Source of the DNA: Roseateles sp.
GTDB lineage: Bacteria > Pseudomonadota > Gammaproteobacteria > Burkholderiales > Burkholderiaceae_C
Direction: 5' to 3'
Assembly: GCA_019234295.1 (NCBI GenBank)
Contig: JAFALK010000046.1
Span: 62,001 to 126,000 of the forward strand
DNA: 64,000 bases
Of the stretch, positions 27,339 to 35,766 are shown piece by piece. Made by a program: the position numbers and the translations under genes. The notes beneath the pieces are model-generated. The model worked only from the letters and a program-made list of their open reading frames with translations. It made no database searches and was not told the DNA's origin. How positions within the stretch are numbered: position 1 is the first letter of the stretch; every line of letters starts with the position of its first letter.

Positions 27339-27903
27339 CGAACACCTGACCGAGACGCTGCTGTCTTCGGAGTCGGTGTATGAGGGGAACTTCCTCAAGG
27401 TCCACCGTGACCGCGTTCGCCTGCCCAATGGCCGTGAGGCCAGCCGCGAGTTCATCCGCCACCCCGGCGCAGTCATGATCGTCCCGTTGATGGAGGACGG
27501 TTCGCTGCTGGTGGAGCGCCAGTACCGCTACCCGATGGGCCAAGTCATGCTTGAGTTCCCGGCCGGCAAGCTCGATCCCAACGAGACGCCCTTGGTCTGT
27601 GGCCAGCGCGAATTGTTGGAGGAAACAGGTTACTCGGCCCGTGAATGGGCCTACGCCGGGGTGCTGCACAACGCCATCGCCTACTCCGACGAAGGCATCC
27701 ACATCTTCTTCGCCCGTGGCCTGAGTGCCGGCGAGCGCCACCTGGACGAAGGCGAGTTCTTGGACATCGTCACACACACGCCGGCCGAGCTCGATGCCCT
27801 GGCCTGCGCGGGTTTGCTGACCGACGCCAAGACCTTGATCGGCCTGCTGTGGCTCAGCCGCTGGCAAAGCGGCCAATGGACTCTGCCGTGGCAATCGTCC
27901 TGA
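27331..27903 (+). CDS. Nudix hydrolase, ADP-ribose pyrophosphatase type
   Basis: A 190-residue enzyme that probably hydrolyses ADP-ribose to AMP and ribose 5-phosphate (NudF-like). The Nudix box GKLDPNETPLVCGQRELLEETGY has the GX5EX7REXXEEXG pattern (core RELLEETGY). ERQYRYPMGQVMLEFPAGK upstream is typical of ADP-ribose pyrophosphatases. The ATG at 27331 overlaps the DUF2818 stop. Housecleaning of ADP-ribose next to the NADH-using complex I operon is plausible, but the link is positional. Confidence 0.9.
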   Translation: MSDEHLTETLLSSESVYEGNFLKVHRDRVRLPNGREASREFIRHPGAVMIVPLMEDGSLLVERQYRYPMGQVMLEFPAGKLDPNETPLVCGQRELLEETGYSAREWAYAGVLHNAIAYSDEGIHIFFARGLSAGERHLDEGEFLDIVTHTPAELDALACAGLLTDAKTLIGLLWLSRWQSGQWTLPWQSS

Positions 27904-28274
27904 ACTTGCAATGCGCGGCCGGCCATGCCTTCGAGGGCTGGTTCGGATCTGCAGAGGACTGCGACGCCCAGCAGGCGAGGGGGCTGCTCAGCTGCCCGGT
28001 CTGCGCGAACGGCGAAGTCAAGCGCATGCCGAGCGCGCCGCGTATCCAGGTCGGCGCGCCAGCGCCCGATCCCCGGCAGTTGTTGCGGCAGCTCCGCAGC
28101 CAGTCGGAAGATGTGGGCGAGCGTTTCGCCGAAGAAGCGCGCCGCATCCACCACGGCAAGGCGCCCGAACGGGCCATCCGCGGCCAAGCCAGCCTCGACG
28201 AAACGCGCGACTTGCTGGAGGAGGGGATTGCGGTCCTACCGCTCCCGGCGCTGTCGGACGACTCGCTGCACTGA
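27888..28274 (+). CDS. DUF1178 family protein (Zn-ribbon-like)
   Basis: A small protein of about 128 residues resembling DUF1178. The N-terminus NLQCAAGHAFEGWFGSAEDC and the motif LLSCPVCANGEVKRMPSAPRI contain CxxGH and CPxC groups that could bind zinc. The middle is a basic, Arg/Gln-rich helical stretch, and the tail ends in LEEGIAVLPLPALSDD. The GTG at 27888 fits the family N-terminus; an in-frame ATG at 27876 is an alternative. It overlaps the Nudix gene end. Function unknown. Confidence 0.8.
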   Translation: MAIVLNLQCAAGHAFEGWFGSAEDCDAQQARGLLSCPVCANGEVKRMPSAPRIQVGAPAPDPRQLLRQLRSQSEDVGERFAEEARRIHHGKAPERAIRGQASLDETRDLLEEGIAVLPLPALSDDSLH

Positions 28275-28332
28275 CGTTTCGTCGCTCCCAGCTGCATCCC
28301 GTCGGCCCAATCCCCCGGTCGTCGCCCGACTT

Positions 28333-28361
28333 TTGGCATAGGGGGGGGGCCCCTTTAGGAT
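28333..28361 (+). promoter_or_regulatory. Candidate promoter with G9 tract in the spacer (RND operon)
   Basis: TTGGCA (28333-28338) and TAGGAT (28356-28361) are separated by exactly 17 bp. The spacer is TA, nine G (28341-28349), CCCC and TT. The -35 matches the sigma-70 consensus at 5 of 6 bases and the -10 at 4 of 6. Homopolymer slippage here would change the spacing and so the strength of the promoter for the efflux pair that follows. Seen directly; function is inferred. Confidence 0.5.
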
Positions 28362-28397
28362 GCTTGAGTTTTCACAAATCCGCCGTCTGGAGAAGAG

Positions 28398-29552
28398 ATG
28401 AATCACCGTCTGCGCGCCCCCATCGCCCGCCCTCTGCTTGCCTTGGCTGTCGTCGCCGCGCTCACGACTCTGGCCGGCTGCCAGAAGTCCGGCGCCAAGG
28501 AGGACAAGGACAAGCTGCCGCCCGCCCTGCAACTCGCCGCCGAGGACAAGCTTGTCATGGGCGAAAGCGAGTTCAGCGATGGTCCGTTGATCACGGGCTC
28601 CGTCCAGGCCGAGCGCCGCGCTGACCTGCGCGCTGAAGTGGCTGCGGTGGTCCAGCAGGTCTTCAAGGAGAACGGCGAGTTCGTCCACAAGGGCGATCTG
28701 CTGGTGCGCCTTGACGCCACCTCGATCCGCGACAGTCTGAACTCGGCCGAGGAAGCCGTGCGCGCAGCGCGCGAAACCTACGCGCAGGCCGATCGGCAGT
28801 ACCAGCGCCAGAAGACGCTCCAGGCCGAGGGCATGATCTCCCAGCAGGCCTTGGACGACGCCGCGAACCGCCGCACCACGGCCCAGAGCGACCGCGTGGC
28901 GGCCGAGGCGCGGCTGGTGGCAGCGCGCCAGCAGCTCGACCGCACCGAGGCCCGGGCCCCATTCGACGGCATCGTCAGCGAGCGCCAGGTCTCGGCCGGC
29001 GACACCGCCCAGGTGGGCAAGGCACTGCTCAAGGTGATCGACCCGTCGAGCATGCGATTCGAGGGTTACGTCTCGGCTGACCAGCGTGCCAACCTCAAGA
29101 TCGGCCAAGTGGTGGACCTCAAGGTCATCGGTCTCGCGCAAAGCCAGCTGGAAGGCAAGATTCGCCGCATCGACGTGGCCGCCGACCCGGTGAGCCGCCA
29201 GGTCGCCGTGATCGTCGACTTTGCCGATCCGCGCTTGGCCAACGTGGCCGGCCTCTACGGCGAAGGCCACGTGCGCACCACCAGCACCGCTGCCCTGATG
29301 CTCGGCGAATCCGACCTGCAGCGCGATGGCGACGCCGCTTTCGCTTGGGTCGTGAAGGACAGCAAGCTGCATCGCCAGCCGATCAAGCTTGGTGAGCGCG
29401 ATTCGCGCAGCGGCGCCTTTCTCGTGACCGCGGGCCTGGCAACCGGCGACACGCTGATCCGCAATCCCAGCCGCACCCTCGTCGAAGGCACACCGGTGCA
29501 GGCCTCGGCCCGCGCTTCGGCCCCGGCGGCCAGCGGCGCCAAGGGAGCCTGA
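28398..29552 (+). CDS. RND efflux periplasmic adaptor lipoprotein
   Basis: A 384-residue membrane-fusion protein. A signal peptide ends in a lipobox (LAGC, lipidated Cys28). The lipoyl/barrel-sandwich half is QAERRADLRAEVAAVVQQVF (about 72-90) and its partner APFDGIVSERQVSAGDTAQVG (about 193-213); a coiled-coil hairpin of about residues 115-190 lies between them, followed by a beta-barrel domain. It couples the inner-membrane RND pump to an outer-membrane channel, which is not encoded nearby. The pump gene follows 4 nt after the stop. GGAGAAGAG lies directly before the ATG. The substrate is unknown. Confidence 0.93.
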   Translation: MNHRLRAPIARPLLALAVVAALTTLAGCQKSGAKEDKDKLPPALQLAAEDKLVMGESEFSDGPLITGSVQAERRADLRAEVAAVVQQVFKENGEFVHKGDLLVRLDATSIRDSLNSAEEAVRAARETYAQADRQYQRQKTLQAEGMISQQALDDAANRRTTAQSDRVAAEARLVAARQQLDRTEARAPFDGIVSERQVSAGDTAQVGKALLKVIDPSSMRFEGYVSADQRANLKIGQVVDLKVIGLAQSQLEGKIRRIDVAADPVSRQVAVIVDFADPRLANVAGLYGEGHVRTTSTAALMLGESDLQRDGDAAFAWVVKDSKLHRQPIKLGERDSRSGAFLVTAGLATGDTLIRNPSRTLVEGTPVQASARASAPAASGAKGA

Positions 29553-29556
29553 TGCC

Positions 29557-32500
29557 ATGCTGATCTCAGATTTCGCCATCAAGAAGCCGCTGGCAACGGT
29601 GGTCTTCATCATCAGCATCATGGCCTTGGGCCTCCTGGCGCTGTCCAAGCTCAAGGTCAACCAGAACCCGGACGTCCAGATTCCCATCCTGGTCGTCATC
29701 GTTCCCTATCCGGGCGCCTCGCCCGAGACTGCGGAGCGCGAGATCGTGAACCGTCTGGAGCGGCCACTGCAGGCTGTTTCGGGCGTCACCGAAGTGCAGG
29801 CCAACGCCCAGGAAGGGCAGGCCGTCTTCGTCATGAAGTTCGACTTCAAGAAGAACCTGATCGAGGCCACAGACGACGTACGCAATGCGATCGCCCAAGT
29901 GCGCTACTACCTGCCTCAGGAGATGCGCGAGCCCATCGTCCAGCGCGTCGACCCTTCGGCCGACCCGATCATGCAGCTCTCGCTGGAATCCAGCACGCTG
30001 AGCCATGCCGAGATCTCGCGTATCGCCGAGGACGACCTGGCCGACAAGTTCCGCGCCATCAACGGCGTGGGCACGGTGGAAATCTACGGCTCGCTGAACC
30101 GCGAGCTGTCGGTGCTGCTGTCGGGCCAGAAGCTGCGGGAGTTCAACGTCTCGGTCACAGAGGTCGTCAGCGCGCTGCGCAACCAGAACATGTCGGCCCC
30201 GGTCGGCAAAGTCCGGGGCGAATTCGAAGACCAGAGCATCCGCCTGATCGGCCGCGTGCCCACGCCGGCGGAGTTCAACGCCATCGTCGTTCGCAAGAGC
30301 GCCACCGGTGAACTCGTGCGCCTGGGCCAAGTGGCCCAGATCGAAGACGGCTTCGCCGAGCGGGCCCATCTGTCGGTGCGCAACACACGCCCCAATGTCG
30401 GCATCAACATCACCCGTTCGCGTGAGGCGTCGACGGTCAGCGTGGCCAAGGCGGTGCGCAAGATCATCGAGGACACTCGCAAGACCCTGCCCCAGGGCAC
30501 GACGCTGGACATCATTGACGACGGCGGCGAGCACGCCCAGGACAGCCTGAACAACGTGGTGGACGCGCTCGCCCTGGGCGCAGGCCTGACCATCTTCGTT
30601 GTCTATGTGTTCCTGAACAGCTGGCGCTCGACGCTGATCACGGCCACGTCGCTGCCGACCTCGGTCATCGCCGCCTTCATCGCCGTCTGGCTGTGCGGAT
30701 TCACGCTCAACTTCATGAGCCTGCTGGGCCTGTCGCTGGCCATCGGCGTGTTGATTGATGACGCCATCGTGGTGCGCGAGAACATCGTGCGCCACATGGA
30801 GCGCGGTGCCGACCGCCGCACCGCCGCCTTCAAGGGCACGGCTGAGATCGGTCTGGCCGTCGCCGCCACCACCTTCTCCATCGTCGCCGTGTTCGTGCCC
30901 GTCGCCTTCATCCCCGGCATCTCGGGCGAGTGGTTCCGCCCGTTCGCGCTGACCGTCGTGGCCTCGGTGCTGGTGAGCCTGCTGATCTCCTTCACGCTCG
31001 ACCCCATGCTGTCGGCTTTCTGGGGCGACCCCCCGGGCCACCATTTGGCGCCCAAGAAGGGCATCTCGCTGTGGCTTCAGAAGTTCAACCACTGGTTCGA
31101 TCACCAAGCCGACCGCTACGGCGACGTGATCGCCTGGGCGCTCCATCATCGTCGCATCATGGGCGCGATCGCTGCACTCAGTTTCGTGGGCGCCATTGCA
31201 CTGCAGTACCAGTTCGGTGGCACCGAGTTCGTTCCGAAATCTGACTTCGGCTTCATCGCCGTCGATGTCCGCACGCCGCCCAGCGCCAGTCTCGAATATG
31301 CGCGCAAGAAGTTCGCCGCCGTCGAGGCAATCGCCCGCCAGGTCCCCGAGGTGAAGAGCACCGACAGCGGGATCAACAGCGTCGGCGGCAAGATCTGGAT
31401 CGGTCTTGGCAAGAGCACGGAGCGCAAGCGCAACGCCCAGGAGATCGCCGCCGACCTGCGCGAGCGCCTCAGGGTGCTGACGGGCGCCGAGTACGTGGTC
31501 CTGGATGACCTGAACAACGGTGCGCAAAAGCCCGTGCAGATCAACTTCTACGGCACCGACACGCGCACGCTGATGTCCATGACCGAGGACTATATGCAGC
31601 GCCTGCGCAAGGTGCCGGGTGCGGTGGACGTGGGCCTGTCGCGCCAGGACACGCAGGACGAAATCCAGATCGAGCTGCACCGCGGCCTGGCCAATGCCAT
31701 GGGCATTTCGGTCGGTGATGCTGCCAATGCGCTGCGCGTGGCCTTCGCCGGCCTGCAGGTCGGCGACTGGATCGACCCCACCGGCAAGACTCGCGACGTG
31801 TCCGTGCGCCTGCAGGCTTCCGACCGCGTGGACGCCGCCAATATCGAGCGCCTGCCCATCACCGTGGCCGGCACCGGCCAGATGGTGCCGCTGGGCCAGA
31901 TTGCCACCATCACCATGGGCAAGGGCCCGGCCGGCATCCAGCACCTGGACGGCAAGCGCACGGTCGGAGTCAGCGCCAACGTGCAGGGTCGGGCGGCCGG
32001 CGAAGTCTCCGCCGACGCCATGAAGTTGGCCCAGGCCATGAGCTTCCCGCCCGGATATGGCATCAAGCTCGGCGGCGCGTCCAAGGATCAGGAAGAGGTG
32101 TTCGGCTCGCTGGGCATCGGCCTGATCTCGGGCATTGGCCTGATGTACCTGGTGCTCGTGATCCAGTTCAACTCGTTCACCGCACCACTGGCCGTGATGC
32201 TCTCGCAGCCCCTGTCGCTGATCGGCGTGGTGCTGGCGCTCCTGATCACGAAGGGCACGCTGAACCTGATGAGCCTGATCGGCATCGTGATGCTGGCAGG
32301 CCTGGTCGCCAAGAACGCCATCCTGCTGCTCGACGCCGCGCGCGCCGAGGAGAGGGCCGGCGTACCGCGCGAGGAGGCCCTGATGCACGCGGGCCGCAAG
32401 CGTTTCCGCCCGATCCTGATGACGACCTTTGCGCTGATCGCTGGCATGCTGCCGGTGGCTATCGGCATGGGCGAGGGCGGCGAGTTCTACCGTCCGATGG

Positions 32501-32781
32501 CTGTGGCCATCATCGGCGGCACGATCACCTCGACCTTCCTCACGCTGCTGATGGTGCCCAGCTTCTACGACAGCATCGAGATCGCGCGCGACCGCATGTT
32601 CGCCAAATTCAATCGGCGTGCCGAGCGCTGGACGGCGCTCCCGGCCTTCTTCGTGACCTTCGTCGAGGCTATTCTGACGCTGGTGCTCGTGCGCTTCGGG
32701 TTCCGCTCGATCCTGCGTGGCTGGCACTGGCTGCGCCGCGGCAACGAAGTGCCCGTCACCAAGACTGCCGGCGCCGACTGA
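29557..32781 (+). CDS. RND efflux permease (HAE1/AcrB-like)
   Basis: A 1074-residue inner-membrane proton/drug antiporter of the RND superfamily, with 12 helices in two homologous halves and two large periplasmic loops. TM1 is residues ~12-32. The proton-relay Asp pair is D401-D402 in [14 protein letters not shown] second relay Lys region is LAGLVAKNAILLLDAAR in the C-terminal half. The periplasmic entry PYPGASPETAEREIVNRLE is typical of HAE1 pumps. It forms a pair with the adaptor upstream; no outer-membrane factor is adjacent. The length is normal, unlike the second RND locus in this window. Confidence 0.94.
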   Translation: MLISDFAIKKPLATVVFIISIMALGLLALSKLKVNQNPDVQIPILVVIVPYPGASPETAEREIVNRLERPLQAVSGVTEVQANAQEGQAVFVMKFDFKKNLIEATDDVRNAIAQVRYYLPQEMREPIVQRVDPSADPIMQLSLESSTLSHAEISRIAEDDLADKFRAINGVGTVEIYGSLNRELSVLLSGQKLREFNVSVTEVVSALRNQNMSAPVGKVRGEFEDQSIRLIGRVPTPAEFNAIVVRKSATGELVRLGQVAQIEDGFAERAHLSVRNTRPNVGINITRSREASTVSVAKAVRKIIEDTRKTLPQGTTLDIIDDGGEHAQDSLNNVVDALALGAGLTIFVVYVFLNSWRSTLITATSLPTSVIAAFIAVWLCGFTLNFMSLLGLSLAIGVLIDDAIVVRENIVRHMERGADRRTAAFKGTAEIGLAVAATTFSIVAVFVPVAFIPGISGEWFRPFALTVVASVLVSLLISFTLDPMLSAFWGDPPGHHLAPKKGISLWLQKFNHWFDHQADRYGDVIAWALHHRRIMGAIAALSFVGAIALQYQFGGTEFVPKSDFGFIAVDVRTPPSASLEYARKKFAAVEAIARQVPEVKSTDSGINSVGGKIWIGLGKSTERKRNAQEIAADLRERLRVLTGAEYVVLDDLNNGAQKPVQINFYGTDTRTLMSMTEDYMQRLRKVPGAVDVGLSRQDTQDEIQIELHRGLANAMGISVGDAANALRVAFAGLQVGDWIDPTGKTRDVSVRLQASDRVDAANIERLPITVAGTGQMVPLGQIATITMGKGPAGIQHLDGKRTVGVSANVQGRAAGEVSADAMKLAQAMSFPPGYGIKLGGASKDQEEVFGSLGIGLISGIGLMYLVLVIQFNSFTAPLAVMLSQPLSLIGVVLALLITKGTLNLMSLIGIVMLAGLVAKNAILLLDAARAEERAGVPREEALMHAGRKRFRPILMTTFALIAGMLPVAIGMGEGGEFYRPMAVAIIGGTITSTFLTLLMVPSFYDSIEIARDRMFAKFNRRAERWTALPAFFVTFVEAILTLVLVRFGFRSILRGWHWLRRGNEVPVTKTAGAD

Positions 32782-32782
32782 C

Positions 32783-34180
32783 TCAGATCAGCTTGTCCGG
32801 ATTCATGAGGCCCTGGGGATCCAGGGCCTTTTTTATTTGGCGCATCAGCGCCAGCGCCACCGGATCCTTGCGCGCCGCGAGTTCATCGCGTTTGAGCTGG
32901 CCAATGCCGTGCTCGGCCGAGAAGCTGCCGCCTCGCGCTGCCACGCGGTCGAAGACCAGGGCATTCGCCAGCGGCTCGTGCGCGCTCAGGAAAGCTGGCG
33001 CCTCAGCCCCTTCGGGCGCCTGCACGTTGTAGTGCAGATTGCCGTCGCCCATGTGGCCGAAGGTCACGAGGCGGCAGCCGGGGAGGGCGCTGGCCAGCGC
33101 TGCATCACAGTCCGCCACGAAGGCAGGAATGGCCGAGATCGGCAGCGAGATGTCGTGCTTGATGTTCAGTCCCTCCTGGCTCTGGGCCAGCGGGATGTGC
33201 TCGCGCAGGGCCCACATCGAGCGGGCCTGGCCCTGGTTCTGCGCCACGGCGGCATCGCTCGCCGCGCCGTTCTCCAGCGCCGATTCCAGCAATGACTCGA
33301 ACAGCCTGACCGCGTGCGCTTCGCCCTCGGCGTCCGAGAGCTCCAGCAGCACCGTCCAGGGGCCGGCCGGCAACGGCTGGGGCAGGGCGGGGAACTGCTT
33401 GCGCACCAGAGCCAGCGAGTTCGCGTTCATCAACTCGAAGGCCGTCAGCGACGCGCCGGCGCGGCTGCGCGCCAGCGTCAGCAGGCGCAAGGCCGCGTCG
33501 AGGCTTTCGCAGGCGGCCAGGGCCGTGGACTGCGCCGCAGGGGCCGGATGCAGACGCAGCGTGGCCGCCGTGATGATGCCCAGGGTGCCTTCGCTGCCGA
33601 TGAAGAGATCGCGCAGGTCGTAGCCGGTGTTGTCCTTGCGAAGGCCGGAAAGGCCATGCCAGATATCGCCGGCCGCTGTCACCACCTCGAGCCCTAGGCA
33701 CAGGTCGCGCGCATTGCCGTAGCGCAGCACCTGCGTGCCGCCGGCATTCGTGGCCAAGTTACCGCCGATCGTGCAGGAGCCTTCCGCGGCCAGGCTCAAG
33801 GGCAACAGCAGGCCGGCGTCGGCAGCGGCCTGCTGCAAGGCTTGCAGCACGCAACCGGCCTCGGCCGTCAGCGTGAGGTTGGCGGCGTCGACGGCGCGGA
33901 TGCGCTGGAGCCTCGAAGTGCAGAGCACGAGCTGGCGGCCCGAGTGGTCGGGCGTGGCTCCGCCGACCAGGCCGGTGTTTCCGCCCTGCGGCACGATGGC
34001 CACGCCATGCTCGGCACACAGGCGCACAACAGCCGCCACCTCATCGGTCGAAGCTGGCCTCGCGACGGCGAGTGCGCGGCCACGATAGCGGCGGCGCCAG
34101 TCGGTCTCGAAGGCCTCGAGCCCCTCGCTGAGCACGCCGACGTCGCCGAGGCGCGCGCGCAGGGCTTCGAGAAAGTTCAT
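32783..34180 (-). CDS. FAD-binding oxidase (D-lactate/2-hydroxyacid dehydrogenase type)
   Basis: A 465-residue flavoenzyme of the GlcD/Dld/D2HGDH type. An N-terminal PCMH FAD-binding domain carries VPQGGNTGLVGGATP, GSCTIGGNLATNAGGTQVLRYG (core GGNLATNAGG) and SEGTLGIITAATLRL. The C-terminal FAD-oxidase domain has the catalytic His region TFGHMGDGNLHYNV and GSFSAEHGIGQLKRDEL. It probably oxidises D-lactate, D-2-hydroxyglutarate or glycolate to the 2-oxoacid. The ATG at 34180 was chosen over an upstream extension because it overlaps the DUF2069 stop by 4 nt and gives the family N-terminus. Confidence 0.9.
   Translation of the reverse strand: MNFLEALRARLGDVGVLSEGLEAFETDWRRRYRGRALAVARPASTDEVAAVVRLCAEHGVAIVPQGGNTGLVGGATPDHSGRQLVLCTSRLQRIRAVDAANLTLTAEAGCVLQALQQAAADAGLLLPLSLAAEGSCTIGGNLATNAGGTQVLRYGNARDLCLGLEVVTAAGDIWHGLSGLRKDNTGYDLRDLFIGSEGTLGIITAATLRLHPAPAAQSTALAACESLDAALRLLTLARSRAGASLTAFELMNANSLALVRKQFPALPQPLPAGPWTVLLELSDAEGEAHAVRLFESLLESALENGAASDAAVAQNQGQARSMWALREHIPLAQSQEGLNIKHDISLPISAIPAFVADCDAALASALPGCRLVTFGHMGDGNLHYNVQAPEGAEAPAFLSAHEPLANALVFDRVAARGGSFSAEHGIGQLKRDELAARKDPVALALMRQIKKALDPQGLMNPDKLI
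32808..32834 (+). terminator. Intrinsic terminator of the RND operon, inside the 3' end of the opposite gene
   Basis: A perfect 9-bp stem (AGGCCCTGG at 32808-32816, CCAGGGCCT at 32821-32829) with a GGAT loop and six T follows the permease stop. It lies within the last codons of the minus-strand FAD oxidase (its ALDPQGLM residues), so one sequence encodes protein on one strand and stops transcription on the other. Confidence 0.85.
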
Positions 34181-34572
34181 GCCTTCCCAGCCGCCAGCCG
34201 TTGCCGCACGTGCAGCGTACACGCCGTGAAGACCAGCAGGCACAGCGCAACCTCGATCGCCGCGAGCCAGGATCCCGGCGGCTTCTCGCTGGTGGCGCGC
34301 ACGGCGCCCTCCAGGAAGTAGAGCCAGACCATCAGCGAGAGCCAGCGGAAGGTGTAGAGCCGCCAGCGCCACAGGCCGGACATTGGTGCCAGCAAGGGCA
34401 GGGCCTTGATCGCCAGCGTGCCGCTGCCCGTCGGCGCCAGCCACAGCTCCCAGGCCAGGCACAGCACGAACAGGCCGATCAGCCCGGCCAGCGCGAGGCG
34501 GCGGGAGAGGGTCTCGGCGGGGCTCGGTTCGGTGCGTGGCGAGGGCGTTGTTTCAGGGGCGGGCAGGGTCAT
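34177..34572 (-). CDS. DUF2069 family membrane protein
   Basis: A 131-residue protein with several hydrophobic helices (LALAGLIGLFVLCLAWELWL, LAIKALPLLAPMSGLW, WLSLMVWLYFLEGAVRA, WLAAIEVALCLLVFTACTL), resembling the DUF2069 family of small inner-membrane proteins. The LPLLAPMSGLWRWRLYTFRWLSLM region is the most conserved part. Its stop overlaps the FAD oxidase start (ATGA). The function is unknown. Confidence 0.8.
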   Translation of the reverse strand: MTLPAPETTPSPRTEPSPAETLSRRLALAGLIGLFVLCLAWELWLAPTGSGTLAIKALPLLAPMSGLWRWRLYTFRWLSLMVWLYFLEGAVRATSEKPPGSWLAAIEVALCLLVFTACTLHVRQRLAAGKA

Positions 34573-34590
34573 GCTGGCATGATACCGGCC

Positions 34591-35766
34591 ATGATTTCCG
34601 ACTCTCTCGACACGCTGCGAGGCGTCGTGCACACGCTGCGCGAACGCTTTCGTGAAGGGCGGCTGGGCCAGACGGCCGGCAGCCTGACCTTCACGACCCT
34701 GATCTCCCTGGTGCCCCTGATCACTGTCGGCCTGGCCCTGTTCTCGGCCTTCCCGATGTTCAAGTCTTTTCAGGCGGCTTTGGAACAGTACTTTCTCAAG
34801 AGCCTGGTGCCCGACACCATCGCCAAGCCCGTATTGGCTTCACTCACGCTCTTCGCCTCCAAGGCCAGCCGGCTCGGGACGCTGGGACTCGTGCTGCTTG
34901 GCGTGTCGGCGCTTGCCATGGTGTTCACCATCGATCGCACGCTCAACACCATCTGGCAGGTGCAGCGCCCACGACCGCTCGCGCAACGCGTGCTCGTCTA
35001 CTGGGCCGCGCTGACGCTGGGCCCGCTGGCCCTGGGCGGTAGCCTCGCCGTCACGAGCTATGCCATTTCGGCCAGCGGTGGCCTCGTGCAGCAGATGCCG
35101 GGCGGACTGGCGATGCTGCTGGAAATGATCGAGTTCGTGCTCCTGCTGTGCGGCGTGGCCGGGCTCTTCCACTACGTGCCCAACACCCATGTGCGCTGGC
35201 GGCATGCCTTTTTCGGCGCGGGCTTCGTGGCCGTGGTGTTTACGGGAGCGAAGAGCGGGCTGGCCTGGTACGTCAAGAGTGTGCCGACCTATTCAACGCT
35301 CTACGGTGCCTTCGCCACCGTACCCATCTTCTTGATCTGGCTGTATCTGGGCTGGATCATCATGCTCGTCGGCGCCGTGCTGGCGGCGAGTGCGCCAAGC
35401 CTGGTCCTGGGCCTGCATCGGCGGCGCGAGGCGCCAGGCTTGGCGCTGGCGCTGGCCGTCGAGGTGCTGCGGGCGCTGGACGACCTCAAAGGGAAGGGCG
35501 TGCACGGGCTGCCGCAACTCGAGCTGGCTCAGCATCTGCGCATTGATCCGCTGCAGCTCGAGCCTGTCCTCGACAGGCTGCTCTCTCTGGACCTGATCGG
35601 CCGGCTGGAGGAAGAGGGGGCGCAGCGTCTCGTGCTGCTGTGCGACCCCGCCAAGACGCCCGCGGCGCCGCTGCTGCGGCGCCTGCTCGCGCGCCGCTCA
35701 GGCACGCTGCAAAGGCTTTGGGATCGATCGAACTGGGAAACGCTGAAGCTCGCCGAATTGTTCTAG
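34591..35766 (+). CDS. YihY/BrkB family inner-membrane protein
   Basis: A 391-residue membrane protein of the YihY (virulence factor BrkB, formerly RNase BN) family. The first helix LTFTTLISLVPLITVGLALF is a family signature; further parts are ALAMVFTIDRTLNTIWQV, FHYVPNTHVRWRHAFFGAGF and WLYLGWIIMLVGAVLAA. About six transmembrane helices are followed by a cytoplasmic C-terminal domain of ~120 residues. It is not a ribonuclease despite older names; the substrate or partner is unknown. The ATG at 34591 is an assumption; 34579 is also in frame. It converges with the XRE-cupin gene, whose last codons overlap. Confidence 0.88.
   Translation: MISDSLDTLRGVVHTLRERFREGRLGQTAGSLTFTTLISLVPLITVGLALFSAFPMFKSFQAALEQYFLKSLVPDTIAKPVLASLTLFASKASRLGTLGLVLLGVSALAMVFTIDRTLNTIWQVQRPRPLAQRVLVYWAALTLGPLALGGSLAVTSYAISASGGLVQQMPGGLAMLLEMIEFVLLLCGVAGLFHYVPNTHVRWRHAFFGAGFVAVVFTGAKSGLAWYVKSVPTYSTLYGAFATVPIFLIWLYLGWIIMLVGAVLAASAPSLVLGLHRRREAPGLALALAVEVLRALDDLKGKGVHGLPQLELAQHLRIDPLQLEPVLDRLLSLDLIGRLEEEGAQRLVLLCDPAKTPAAPLLRRLLARRSGTLQRLWDRSNWETLKLAELF

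Noticed and set aside
29566-32727. A 1053-codon minus-strand frame opposite the first RND permease
   Set aside because: The plus strand encodes a full-length RND pump; the antisense frame has no domain and low-complexity composition.
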